A program made the translations under genes and the position numbers. The notes beneath the pieces are model-generated. The model was not told the DNA's origin and did no database searches. It worked only from the letters and a program-made list of their open reading frames with translations. Below, one piece after another: positions 53,293 through 64,000 of a stretch of 64,000 nt of DNA (position 1 is the first letter of the stretch; every line of letters starts with the position of its first letter). The stretch is from the NCBI GenBank assembly GCA_024760905.1, contig CM045731.1:51121501-51185500 (forward strand), in the 5' to 3' direction. This DNA comes from Plotosus lineatus (taxonomy: Eukaryota > Chordata > Actinopteri > Siluriformes > Plotosidae).

Positions 53293-54394
53293 GTATTTGG
53301 ACAGTGAAGACTTCATTAAAATTTGAAGATGATCTGGATTAAATTCTGGATACAGGAATGCTTAAGAATTTTTTTCAAAAGAAATTGTAACATTGGATTA
53401 GATGTGGGGGGTTTCAGAAGCTTGGTGGAGGTTTGACTTCTCTGAGTACTCTTGTTTTCAATGATATTTTGTGAGTTATTTTTAAGCTACCATATTGAGT
53501 ACAAATGTCATTAATGCTTTTAAAATGACTGCTACTAATTTACTTATAACCATGTTTCTTATTTAAAATCACCAAGGAAAGTTTTATCAAAACAAAATAT
53601 TGTCTGAGATGGGTAAGGTTTATTGTTAAAAATTATACAAAGAATAAAATATATTTTACAGTTAAAACTGTTAAATGTACAGAAAGTCTCTATTGTCATA
53701 GTTCCTAGAACAGAAATATTTGTAAAACTAACATTTATTGCTGGGAAATAGTACTCAAATTCAGACCCAGTCATCTCCTGAGTCCCAGGAACGTTTCTGA
53801 TAGGATTTCCGTCAGCCCACACACATTATACACCACCAACAAATCAACGCCTCACTGTATCATCAGTACCCAGTTGGACCTGTTCAGATGGAGGAAATTG
53901 TATTATGAGAGTCATTGGAATAAATTCATATATTCCATTCTGTGCTGTCAGAAGCTGCACTGTGAGTTAGGTGAGTTTTATATGAAGGTCTCAGATGGCC
54001 TTAGGTGCAATCTTACTTTGCTGCTCATGTATTGACCTTCAGACTAAGAGTAAATATGGGGGGATGGAAAAGGCCTTAAGATAATTCTAACCTTCGTTTG
54101 ACATTGCTGTGGGGTTAATAGCATCAGAGCTGGAGGGTGAGTTAGACGGAGATGTTGACTTTGCTTGACAGTGGAAGGAGGTTAGTATAGATGTATAGAA
54201 AAGGGGCATTTTTCATTAGAATTCATGCTTCACAATTTCCTCCAGGATCAATAAAGTATTCTGATTCTCATTAAAAAACTTTAGTTAAAAGGCTGGTTGG
54301 TTTGTAGAGGTGCTTTTACTAGCCGTTGCTAATAAAACCAATTGCAAGAAAGAATAAGTAAAATATAATGAATACAAGTCATGGGAAAGTCCAC
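53293..54394. other. Unannotated intergenic sequence
   Basis: No recognised gene or repeat family. Confidence 0.4.
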
Positions 54395-54509
54395 TCACTC
54401 ATTCCCTCAAGAGCTGCTTAATCCTATTTAGAGCTTGGGGAGGATAAAGCCTATCTTAGCTGACACTGGACAAAAGCAAGGTACACCCTGAACACTGAAC
54501 ACCAGGATC

Positions 54510-54578
<69 letters not shown>

Positions 54579-54765
54579 CTAGGGATAATGTTAAATAGCC
54601 AATTAGCCTAATGTACATGTCTTTGGACGATGGGAGGAAACTGGAGTTACCTTGAGGTAACCTATGTAAGCTTGGCGAGAACATACAAAGAAAAACCCAG
54701 GCCTTGGACCCAGGACCTTCTTACAGTGGGGAAGAGGTGCTAACCACGACACTGAGTTACTGGAC
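54395..54765 (-). mobile_element. SINE family A with large (AC)n expansion
   Basis: A (CA) run of about 60 bp (54512-54573) at the usual internal position. AATAGCCAATTAGCCTAATG and the head region follow to the right. Confidence 0.75.
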
Positions 54766-54975
54766 AAGGTTAAGCAAAGAAATGAGATGATAAATAGTGT
54801 AATAATCTTGAATGTAAGATGCTTGTAAAGAGTGTTTCTTTTCTTTTTGTTGATTTACAATTTTAAATAAAAATAATCCAGTGTTGTTTAAGCTTTATGG
54901 AGACCACTGTATATTTACTGTCTATGCAATTCGGATGTCTTGTAAATTTTGTTGTATTTTGGTCCTTTATACAAT

Positions 54976-55301
54976 TGGCCTAGTGGTATAGGGTGCTGGA
55001 TCGCTGATCCTAAGGTTGGAGGTTTTAGTCCCACTCTCCACAGCGTTGTCACTCCCCCCCCAGCGCAGCTAATTGGGTTATCAAAGGTGGGCCATGTCTC
55101 TCACTGTCTATGGTGAGAGACATGTAAAAAAAAACATTGCTAATTTTCATAAAGAGTAGGCTACAAAGCTGTCAGCGTGTTTCTGTGCCTTGTTAAAGGG
55201 TTGTATCAGGAAGGGCATCCAACGTAAAAACCTATGCCAAATCAAACGTGTGAATCATTTGCTGTGGTGACCCCTGATAAAGGGAAAAAGCCGAACAGAA
55301 A
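54976..55301 (+). mobile_element. SINE B/RTE, near full length
   Basis: TTGGCCTAGTGGTATAGGG head, TATCAGGAAGGGCATCCAAC and TTTGCTGTGGTGACCCCTG tail. Confidence 0.8.
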
Positions 55302-55975
55302 TTTCATACAATTAAAAACACTCTTCTCTCCAGTTCTGCCATAACCCAATCCCCCACCCCACCCGGCAAATGCTTATTACCAAATGGCTAATTTTGCTGA
55401 TTCCTTTCGACACCCACTGTTTCTTTTACTTTCCCTAAGAGCCATTTCTAAGCATTAAAAGAAACAGCAGCTATCCTTCCTTCTAATGGAAAATTATTCC
55501 AACAGTAACTTCTTGCCTCCCAAAGCCCAGAGTTGTCCATGAGGGTAAAAATAAAATGTGCAGTAAAGACGATACATTCCCATTTGTCTCTAATGAACTG
55601 ATATTTAGGGTAATTGTTGGTGCTTGAACCACATTCCAGTGTCCTGACCTATTCCACCCATAGTCAGGATGAACTGTGATATCACTAATTTAACAGAACA
55701 CACAAGATGTGCTAAATACCTGATAATTCCCACTCTTGTAAATTAAAAGCAGTGATACTGGGGAGAAAAAGATTTAACATGAGATTGCATGGTGCTTCAT
55801 GGACTCTGAGACAAAATCAATGTGTTAAGAGCTAGAAACTGGAGTACATGCTTACCAATCACGTTTCAGTGCTGACGGAGAACTGAAAACTGATTAAAAC
55901 GTTAAACTGATTTTTATAGACTGAATTAAATGTTCAGGAAGATAAGACTAGGTGGAAGAACTGCATGGTTCAAAG
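55302..55975. other. Unannotated intergenic sequence
   Basis: Nothing recognised. A minus-strand A-tail scrap follows at about 55976-56060. Confidence 0.4.
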
Positions 55976-56084
55976 CTTACTCACTCATTTGCCTTAATTC
56001 TACTAGGGTCAAAAGTAGGTTGGAGCCTAGCTCAGCTGAACCTGAACAGCTCGCTTTCACTCTTTCTATTAAATTAATTAAAAA

Positions 56085-56385
56085 GGGGACGTGGTGGCCC
56101 ATTTTTAGGTACTGATCCAAAAGTCGGGGTTCATGTCCCACTACCAACAGGTTGTCACTGCTGTTCCTCCAGTGCAAATACCTGGAGTATTAAAGGTTCT
56201 CACTCTCTGGTGAGAGGTTCATGTAAAAGAACCATTGCTGACTTTTTTCAAGAGTAGGGTACACAGTTGTTAGCATGTCTCTGCTCTATGATGTCATGGT
56301 GAGTTGTTCAATTTGCACTCTGCCCTCAACCAGAGTCGGTTGCAATGGGCGGCAGCCTCCCTGCCACCTGAATTAGGATTACATG
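56085..56385 (+). mobile_element. SINE B/A chimera
   Basis: GGGGACGTGGTGGCCCATTT head, AACCATTGCTGACTTTTTTC middle. After TTAGCATGTCTCTGCTC it passes to ATGTCATGGTGAGTTGTTC of the A tail. Confidence 0.7.
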
Positions 56386-56640
56386 TGCATCACAGAAAGA
56401 AGGTCCTGGGTTTGATTCCCAGTCTGGGCATTTCTATGTGGAGTTTGCATCTTCTCCTCGTGCTTGTGTGAATTTACTCTGGGTACTATGGCTTCCTCCC
56501 ACAGTCCAGAAACATGCACACTAGGTTAATTGGCTGTTCCAAATCTCCCCTAGGTGTGAATGGTTCTGTGAGTGTTGGCCCTGCTATGGCCTGTCGTGCT
56601 GTCCAGGGTGTAACCCACCCTTGCCCGGAGTTAGCACAGT
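56386..56640 (+). mobile_element. SINE family A, head lost
   Basis: ATCACAGAAAGAAGGTCCTG, TGGAGTTTGCATCTTCTCC and GGTTAATTGGCTGTTCC. Confidence 0.75.
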
Positions 56641-56649
56641 TGTCACAGT

Positions 56650-56880
56650 AAAAAATTAAAAGGTTTTTCTTAATCATTACTACATTTTATTAAATTTATA
56701 CTGTATTAATGAGTAAGACTGTCTATAGAATGTGTTTAAGAAGCATATTTTAGGGCATGGTTAATCATTCGCGCATGTAATATGATAGATGGGGTTTTAC
56801 TTCAAGGTACAGAACTCTCGGATTATCCTCATTCGCGGGAGGGGCCAGAATCAAACCCCCGCGAATAACGAGGGCCTACT
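56650..56880 (-). mobile_element. Tigger-type element terminus
   Basis: The right end (reverse complement) begins CAGTAGGCCCTCGTTATTCG, then GCGGGGGTTTGATTC, followed by sequence shared with 20165-20390. It abuts an RTE copy whose 3' end is missing, so it may have been inserted there. Confidence 0.6.
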
Positions 56881-58868
56881 GTATTTAAAATCCTCCACCT
56901 TCTTTATCTCTGCTCCCTGTAACCTCACCGTTTCTCTTGGGTCCTTGTCCTTCACACACATGTATTCTGTCTTACTGAGGCTAACCTTCATTCCTCTCCT
57001 TTCCAGGGCATACCTCCACCTATCTAGATTTTCCTCCACTTGTTCTCTGCTCTCACTACAGATCACAATGTCATCTGCAAACGTCATGGTCCATGGGGAA
57101 TCTTGTCTCACCTCGTCTGTCAGCCTGTCCATCACCATAGCAGACAAGAAGGGGTTCAGAGCTGACCCATGATGCAGTCCCACCTCCACCTTGAACTCTT
57201 CTGTCACACCGACAGCACACCTCACCACTGTCTTACATCTCTCATACATGTCCTGCAACACTCCAACATACTTCTCTGCCACTCCAGACTTCCTCATGCA
57301 ATACCACAGTTCCTCTCTCTGCACCCTGTCATATGCTTTCTCTAGATCCACAAAGGCACAATGCAGCTCCCTCTGACCTTCTCTGTACTTCTCTATGAAC
57401 ATCTTCAAAGCAAACACTGCATCTGTGGTGCTCTTTCTTGGCATGAAACCAAACTGTTGTTCACAAATGCTGCCCTCTGCCCTTAGTCTAGCTTCCACTA
57501 TTCTTTCCCATAACTTCATCGTATGGCTCATTAACTTTATCCGTCTGTAGTTGCTGCAACTCTGCACATCTCCCTTGTTCTTAAAAATGGACACCAGCAC
57601 ACTTCTCCTCTACTCCTCTGGCATCTGCTTACTCTCCAAGACCTTGTTAAATGTTCTTGTCAAAAAATCTACTGCTACCTCTCCTAGCCTATTCCATACC
57701 TCCACCGATATGTCATCCGGACCAACTGCCTTTCCACTCTTCATCCTCTTCAATGCCCTCCTCACTTCTGCCTTACTAATCTTTGCTACTTCCTGGTCCT
57801 CAACAGTCACCTCTTCTACTCTTTTTTCCCTCTCATTTTCCTCATTCATCAGCTCTTCAAAGTACTCTTTCCATCTTCCCAACACACTTCTGTCATCAGT
57901 CAATATATTTCCCACTCTATCCTTAATCACTCCAACTTGCTGCACGTCTTTCCCATCTCTATTTCTCTGATGTGCCAATCTGCATAAATCATTTTCTCCC
58001 TCCTTACTGTCCAACCTACCATAAAAATAATCATATGCCCTCTGTTTGGCCTTTGACACCGCTACCTTCGCCTTGCGCTGTGTCTCCCTGTACTCCTGTT
58101 TACTCTCTTTGGTCCTCTCAATGTCCCACTTCTTCTTAGCTAACCTCTTCCTTTGTACACACTCCTGCACTTCCTCATTCCACCACCAAGTCTCCTTATC
58201 TACTTTCCTTCCAGATGATACACCAAGTACTCTCCTACCTGTCTCCCTGATCACATTGGTTGTAGTTCTCAAGTTATCCGGAAACACTTCCTGACCACCC
58301 AAAGCCTGTTTCAACTCCTCCTTGAGGACAACACGACAATCTTCCTTTTTCAGCTTCCACCACTTTTTCTTCTGCTCTGCCTTTGCATTCTTCACCTTCC
58401 TCACCATCAGCGTCATCCTGCACACCACCATCCTATGCTGTTTGACAGCACTCTCACCCACTACTACTTTGCAGTCAGTGACTTCCTTTAAATTACATCG
58501 CCTACACAAGATGTAGTCTACTTGTGTGCTCCGACCTCTGCTTTTATAAGTCATCCTATGCTCCTGTCTCTTCTGGAAGAAAGTATTCACCACAGCCATT
58601 TCCATCCTTTTTGCAAAATCTATCAACATCTGTCCTTCTGTGTTCCTGTCCTGGATGCCAAACCTGCCCATCACTTCCTCGTGCTCTCTGTTTCCTGCAC
58701 CGGCATGTCCATTGTAGTCTGCACCAATGACACTCTTTCACCTCTGGGGGTATTCTGCATCACTTCATCTAACTCATTCCAGAATCTCTCCTTCTCTTCT
58801 AGCTCACATCCTGCCTGTGGGGCATAAGCAGTAACAACATTGAACATCACACCTTCAATTTCTATGAG
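56881..58868 (-). mobile_element. RTE LINE (host copy), 3' part of split element
   Basis: On the minus strand the ORF runs from FGIQDRNTEGQMLIDFAKR (end of endonuclease), TQVDYILCRRCNLKEV, ETWWWNEEVQECVQRKR and [19 protein letters not shown] to the RT with [47 protein letters not shown] and [18 protein letters not shown] (FADD kept), stopping at about residue KVEDFKY. The frame breaks near 57605. Its 5' continuation is at 62012-62570. Confidence 0.9.
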
Positions 58869-61800
58869 GTGGGGGGGGCACTAACCAGTGTCTCTCCCCC
58901 TCATGCCGGTCCCAAGCCCGGAGAAATGCAGAGGGTTGTGTCAGGAAGGGCATCCGACGTAAAACCAATGCCAATTACTTAAAATGCAAATCAAAAGTAT
59001 TACCTCCATACCGGATCGGTCGAGGCCGGGTTAACCGCGACCGCCAACAGTGCTGTCAATCAACAGGGTGCTGATGGAGATTGGACTACTGTAGGTCGAA
59101 GAAGGAGAGGTGGGAGGCGTGGCCGTAGGCAGAGAGAGAAGAGGAAAGGCATGAGTCTAGGACTGAGAGTGGGGACTTTGAATGTTGGAACTATGCACAG
59201 AGAAAGGTAGAGAGCTGGTTGACATGATGCAGAGGAGGAAGGTGGACATACTGTGTGTTCAGGAGACCAGGTGGAAAGGCAGCAAAGCTAAAAGCTTAGG
59301 AGCAGGGTTTAAGCTATTTTATCACGGTGTGGATGGGAAGAGAAATGGAGTCGGAGTCATCTTGAAGGAGGAGTTTGTCAGGAATGTTCTAAAAAGTGAA
59401 AAGAGTGTAAGACAGAGTGATGAGTCTCAAGTTAGAAATTGAAGGTGTAATGCTCAATGTTGTTAGTGCTTATGCCCCACAGGCAGGATGTGAGCTAGAA
59501 GAGAAGGAGAGATTCTGGAGTGATTTAGATGAAGTGATGCAGAGTACCACCAGAGGTGAAAGAGTGGTCATTGGTGCAGACTTCAATGGACATGTTGGTG
59601 CAGGAAACAGAGGGGACGAGGAAATGATGGGCAGGTTTGGTATCCAGGACAGGAGCATGAAGGACAGATGTTGATAGATTTTGCAAAAGGATGGAAATGG
59701 CTGTGGTGAATACTTTCTTTCGAGAAGAAACAGAGCATAGGGTGACTTATAAAAGCGGAGGTAGGAGCACACAGGTAGACTACATCTTGTGTAGGCGATG
59801 TAATTTGAAGGAAGTCAGTGACTGCAAAGTCATCGTGGGTGAGAGTGTTGCCAAACAGCATATGATAGTGGTGTGCAGGATGACTCTGATGGTGAGAAAG
59901 GTGAAAAAGGCAAAGGCAGAGCAGAAGACAAGGTGGTGGAAGCTGAAAAAGGAAGAGTGTCGTGTTGTCTTCAAGGAGGAGTTGAAACAGGCTTTGGTGG
60001 CCAGGAAGTGCTTCCAAATGACTGGACAACCACAGCAAATGTGATCAGGGACACAGGTAGGAGAGTACTTGGTGTGTCCTCTGGAAGGAAAGTAGATAAG
60101 GAGACTTGGTGGTGGAATGAGGAAGTGCAGGAGTGTGTACAAAGGAAGAGGTTAGCCAAGAAGAAGTGGGACATTGAGAGGACCGAAGAGAGTAAACAGG
60201 AGTACAGGGAGACACAGGCGTGGCGAAAGTAGCAGTGGCTAAGGACAAACAGAGGGCATATGATGACTTGTATGATAGGTTGGATAGTAAAGAGGGAGAA
60301 AATGATCTATACAGGTTGGCACAGCAGAGAAATAGAGATGGGAAGGACGTGCAGCAAGTTAGATTGATAAAGGACAGAGAGGGAACTCTATTGACTAATG
60401 ACAGAAGTGTGCTGGGAAGATGGAAAGAGTACTTTGAAGAGCTGATGAATGAGGAAAATGAGAGAGAAAAAAGAGTCGAAGAGGTAACCATTGAGGAGCA
60501 GGATGTAGCGAAGATCAGTAAGGGTGAAGTGAGAAGGGCATTGAAGAGGATGAAGAATGGAAAGGCAGTTGGTCCTGATGATATACCTGTGGAGGTATGG
60601 AAGTGTCTAGGAGAGGTAGCAGTAGATTTTCTGACAAGAACATTCAACACGGTACTAGAGAGTGAGCAGATGCCGGAGGAGTGGAGGAGAAGTGTGCTGG
60701 TGCCCATTTTTAAGAACAAGGGAGACGTGCAGAGTTGCAGCAACTACAGAGGGATAAAGTTGATGAGCCATACGATGAAGTTATGGGAAAGAATAGTGGA
60801 AGCTAGACTAAGGGCAGAGGTCAGCATTTGTGAACAACAGTTTGGTTTCATGCCAAGAAAGAGCACCACAGATGCAATGTTTGCCTTGAGGATGTTAATA
60901 GAGAAGTACAGAGAAGGTCAGAGGAGCTACATTGTGCCTTTGTGGATCTGGAAAAAGCATATGACAGGGTTCCAAGAGAGAAGAACTGTGGTATTGCATG
61001 AGGAAGTCTGGAGTGGCAGAGAAGTATGTTAGAGTGGTGCAGGACATGTATGAGAGATGTAAGACAGTGGTGAGGTGTGCTGTCGGTCTGACCCGACGAA
61101 TTCAAGGTGGAGGTGGGACTGCATCAAGGGTCAGCTCTGAGCCCCTTCTTGTTTGCTATGGTGATGGACAGGCTGACAGACGAGGTGAGACAAGAATCTC
61201 CATGGACTATGATGTTTGCAGATGACATCGTGATCTGTAGTGAGAGCAGAGAACAAGTGCAGGAAAATCTAGAGAGGTGGAGGTATGCCTGGAAAGGAGA
61301 GGAATGAAGGTTAGCCTCAGAAAATCAGAATACATGTGTGTGAATGAGAAGGACCCAGGAGAACGGTGATGTTACAGGAGCAGAGATACTTGAGGTGGAG
61401 GATTTTAAGTACTTAGGCTCAACAATCCCAGAGCAATGGAGAGTGTGGAAAAGAGGTGAAGAAGCGTGTGCAGGCAGGCTGGAATGGTTGGAGAAAAAGT
61501 ATCCGGTGTGATGTGCAATGAGAGTGTCAGCAAGAATGAAGGGAAAAGTGTACAAGATGGTGGTGAGGCCAGCGATGTTGTATGGCTTAGAAACAGTGGC
61601 GCTGAGGAAAAGGCAGGAGGCAGAGCTGGAGGTAGCTGGAGATAAGAAAATGTTGAGGTTCTCCTGGGAGTAACGAGGATGGATAGGATCAGAAATGAGT
61701 ATATCAGAGGGACAGCCCACGTAAGATGTTTTGGAGACAAAGTCAGAGAGGCTAGATTGAGATGGTTTGGACATGTACAGAGGAGGGATAGTGAGTATAT

Positions 61801-62011
61801 TGGCAGTAGGATGCTGAGGTTGGAACTACCAGGCAGAAGGCCTCGAGGAAGACCGAAGAAGAGATTTATGGATGTGGTGAAGGAAGACATGAAGGTCGTT
61901 GGAGTCAGAAAAGAAGATGCGGAGGACAGGGTGAGGTGGAGGCGGATGATTTGCTGTGGCGACCCCTGAAGGGAGCAGCCGAAAGTAAAAGAAGAAGAAG
62001 AAGAAGAAGAA
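58869..62011 (+). mobile_element. RTE LINE, full-length copy inserted in the older RTE
   Basis: 5' UTR with TCATGCCGGTCCCAAGCCCG and GTCAGGAAGGGCATCCGACG. ORF from 59151: MSLGLRVGTLNVGT, DILCVQETRWKGSKAK, LNVVSAYAPQAGCELEE, IGADFNGHVGAGN (APE-type endonuclease). [68 protein letters not shown] and [15 protein letters not shown] (FADD at about 61212-61223). C-terminus [17 protein letters not shown]. Several single-base shifts (near 59208, 59430, 59675, 60210, 60925, 61090, 61300) break the frame. The 3' end GCGACCCCTGAAGGGAGC is followed by (GAA)n. Confidence 0.92.
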
Positions 62012-62570
62012 GACTCATCACTTTGTCTGACACTCTTTTCACTTCTAGAACATTCCTGACAAACCCCTCCTTCAAGATGACTCCTACTCCATTTCTCTTC
62101 CCATCCATACCATGAAACAACTTAAACCCTGCTCCTAAGCTTCTAGTCTTGCTACCTTTCCACCTGGTCTCCTGAACACACAGTATGTCCACCTTCCTCC
62201 TCTGCATCATGTTGGCCAGCTCTCGACCTTTTCCTGTCATAGGTCCAACATTCAAAGTCCTTGTTCTCAGTCCTAGACTCATGCTTTTCCTCTTCTCTCT
62301 CTGCCTACAGACACGCCTCTTGCCTCTCCTTCTTTGGCCAACAGTAGTCTAATTTCCACCAGTACCCTATTGGTTAACAGCACTGATGGCGGTCGTTGTT
62401 AACCCAGGCCTTGACTGATCCAGTATGAAATTTGTTTTGGTCATTCACATAAGAATTTTGGCAAAAATCTTACGCCGGATGCCCTTCCTGTTGCACCCCT
62501 CTGCATTTATCCAGGCTTGGGACCGGCGTGAGGGTAAACATTGGCTTCTGTTTTCCTCCCCAAGGCTGCA
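62012..62570 (-). mobile_element. RTE LINE (host copy), 5' part of split element
   Basis: Minus strand: 5' UTR with ACGCCGGTCCCAAGCCTGG and CAGGAAGGGCATCCGGCG, then MSLGLRTRTLNVGP, DILCVQETRWKGSKTRS and GVILKEGFVRNVLE up to TCAGACAAAGTGATGAGTC, where the nested copy begins. The other half resumes at 58868. Confidence 0.9.
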
Positions 62571-63147
62571 TTAACTGAGAATACATATATTAATTTTAAA
62601 TAATAATCAGGAAAGTTCTCTTCTCCTGTATTTTTTTCTAATGATATCTTTCCTTCCAAACACAGGACACCATTAGCATTTGCGTCCTTGTTGCTGCTGA
62701 TCCCTTGTTCTATTAAATCAGCCAGCTTTGGATATCAGCTCCTCACTTTCATTCCCTTCCTATCAAAAGTGTGATTATGATTTGCCTGACTGTTTCAGCT
62801 GAGCAGCTGAAAACATCATGCAGCAAGGGAGGAAGGAAAAAAGGAAAGAAAACACTAACATAAATCAAGATTAACATGTCAGACTGTGCGAATGTGCAAA
62901 CATGAAATGGAATCTGATTTATTTTTTTCTCAGGCTGCTGCTCATCAAAGCCACTTTCATTTCAAATGCACAAAAATGAACGAATAAATTACAAATTTAT
63001 TGTTGGACATGGTTCTTAACAATGGATATATTAAAATAGTTTTTGACATTTGACACACCGAAACAAACAAAACAAACAAACAAACAAACAAAAGATTTAC
63101 CATTAAACTAAAAATGTATTTTTAAAATAATAATAACTATTATGAAT
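62571..63147. other. Unannotated intergenic sequence
   Basis: No gene. An (AAAC)n run lies at about 63060-63092. Confidence 0.5.
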
Positions 63148-63272
63148 TTATTCATTCATTTTCTAAGTTGCTTAATCCTAATTAGGGTCACAGAGAGGCT
63201 GGTGCCCATCTCACCTAATTCTGGGCAAAGGCAGGGTACACCCTAGTCAACTTACCAGAGCATCGCAACACC

Positions 63273-63349
<77 letters not shown>

Positions 63350-63533
63350 TAGTATACAACCATTCACACACCAATCAGCCTCATGTGCATGTTTTTGGAC
63401 TGTGGAAAAAAACCGGAGTACTTGGAGGAAACCTGCAAACTCCACACAGAAATGCCCTGAGCCTGGGAATTGAACCCAGGGCCTTCTTGCTGTGAGATGG
63501 ATGTGCTTACCACTGCACCACCATGCTGCCAAA
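63148..63533 (-). mobile_element. SINE family A, full length, with (AC)n expansion
   Basis: Minus-strand head GGCAGCATGGTGGTGCAGTG and B box GGTTCAATTCCC. A (CA) run of about 72 bp (63273-63345) sits at the usual GTGTGTTGG position. Tail AATGAATAAATTC. Confidence 0.85.
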
Positions 63534-64000
63534 ATTATTATTTTTATTGTTGCTTATTTATCTATTTCTAGAAAGTACACAATTAGAGAAAAACACAGCA
63601 TGAAAAGATTAGCCTGATAATAATTCTCAGGGTTATTGTTTACTGAAAACTGAAGTGGGATGTTCCTCTATAAAGTTCCTACTGGATCCAAAATGGGTCT
63701 GGTGGTAATTTTTTCCTTTCCTGACCTTTGATAAAGCATGAATATTGAAATAACATGATCATGTAAACCATCACTAGACACAAGTTTACCACGACTATCC
63801 CCACTGCACAAATCATACAAAAAAAACCCCCTGAAAATTGGTCTATTTGGGAATATACTTATTTATTTATTTTTCAAACAAAACCTGCTTAATTATTCTA
63901 CCATAAATTATAAATGCTCCTTGGAAAATCTGGCAAAATATCCCATATATGGCATAGAAATAACCCATGGTGTCCACAGGACCCCCATTTACTCAATGTT
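63534..64000. other. Unannotated window end
   Basis: AT-rich, nothing recognised. Confidence 0.4.

Noticed and set aside
57551..58827. Serine/threonine/leucine-rich open frames antisense to the RTE copies
   Set aside because: They are reverse-strand shadows of the RTE ORF. The RT motifs are on the minus strand here.

Overview
The window is nuclear DNA from a vertebrate, most likely a ray-finned fish. It holds one recognisable host gene, an apparently intact KLHL21 (BTB-BACK-Kelch adaptor of a CUL3 ubiquitin ligase) on the minus strand. Its five exons have consensus splice sites, and its coding sequence joins in frame to 616 codons plus stop. Everything else is transposable elements, their relics and simple repeats. 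No ribosomal RNA, functional tRNA, CRISPR array or bacterial-style operon is visible.

Layout. 0-5.8 kb: a decayed hAT-like transposase, an inverted pair of DNA transposons forming a long palindrome hit by three SINEs, and a Tigger/pogo-like element. 6.3-15.9 kb: the four coding exons of KLHL21, with introns full of SINEs, an RTE LINE and Tigger-like elements. 15.9-26.9 kb: its inferred first intron, holding a hAT relic, Tigger-type elements and an RTE fragment split by a TA-flanked MITE. About 26.9-27.2 kb: an inferred KLHL21 promoter and 5' noncoding exon (CCAAT, CRE-like, YY1-like and NRF1-like sites plus a strong splice donor). 27.2-64 kb: no host gene seen. This part holds dozens of SINEs, a Tc1-like transposase relic, a perfect 69-bp foldback, a nearly full-length second type of non-LTR retrotransposon, a TTAA-flanked element with a small cysteine-rich ORF, and an RTE element inserted head-to-head into an older RTE copy.

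SINE nomenclature used below. Family A: tRNA-like head with A box TGGCGTAGTGG, tail ending in an AATGAATGAA-like repeat. Family B: head GGCAGTGGTGGTCTAGTGG. Its tail is either RTE-derived (B/RTE) or borrowed from family A (B/A). Family C: a third tRNA-like head, with a tail ending near AGGACTTTACC. Family D: a B-like head with an L2-type tail (GTAAGTTGCTCTGGATAAG).

Most interesting points: (1) a TTAA-flanked 0.8-kb transposon with an open 121-codon ORF resembling the zinc-binding ballast domain of P2X7 receptors; (2) a SINE whose body joins a piece of the RTE 5' UTR to the RTE 3' end; (3) SINEs that repeatedly swapped 3' tails; (4) tandem CCAAT-box modules inside two Tigger-like families; (5) several nested insertions whose empty site can be read elsewhere in the window.
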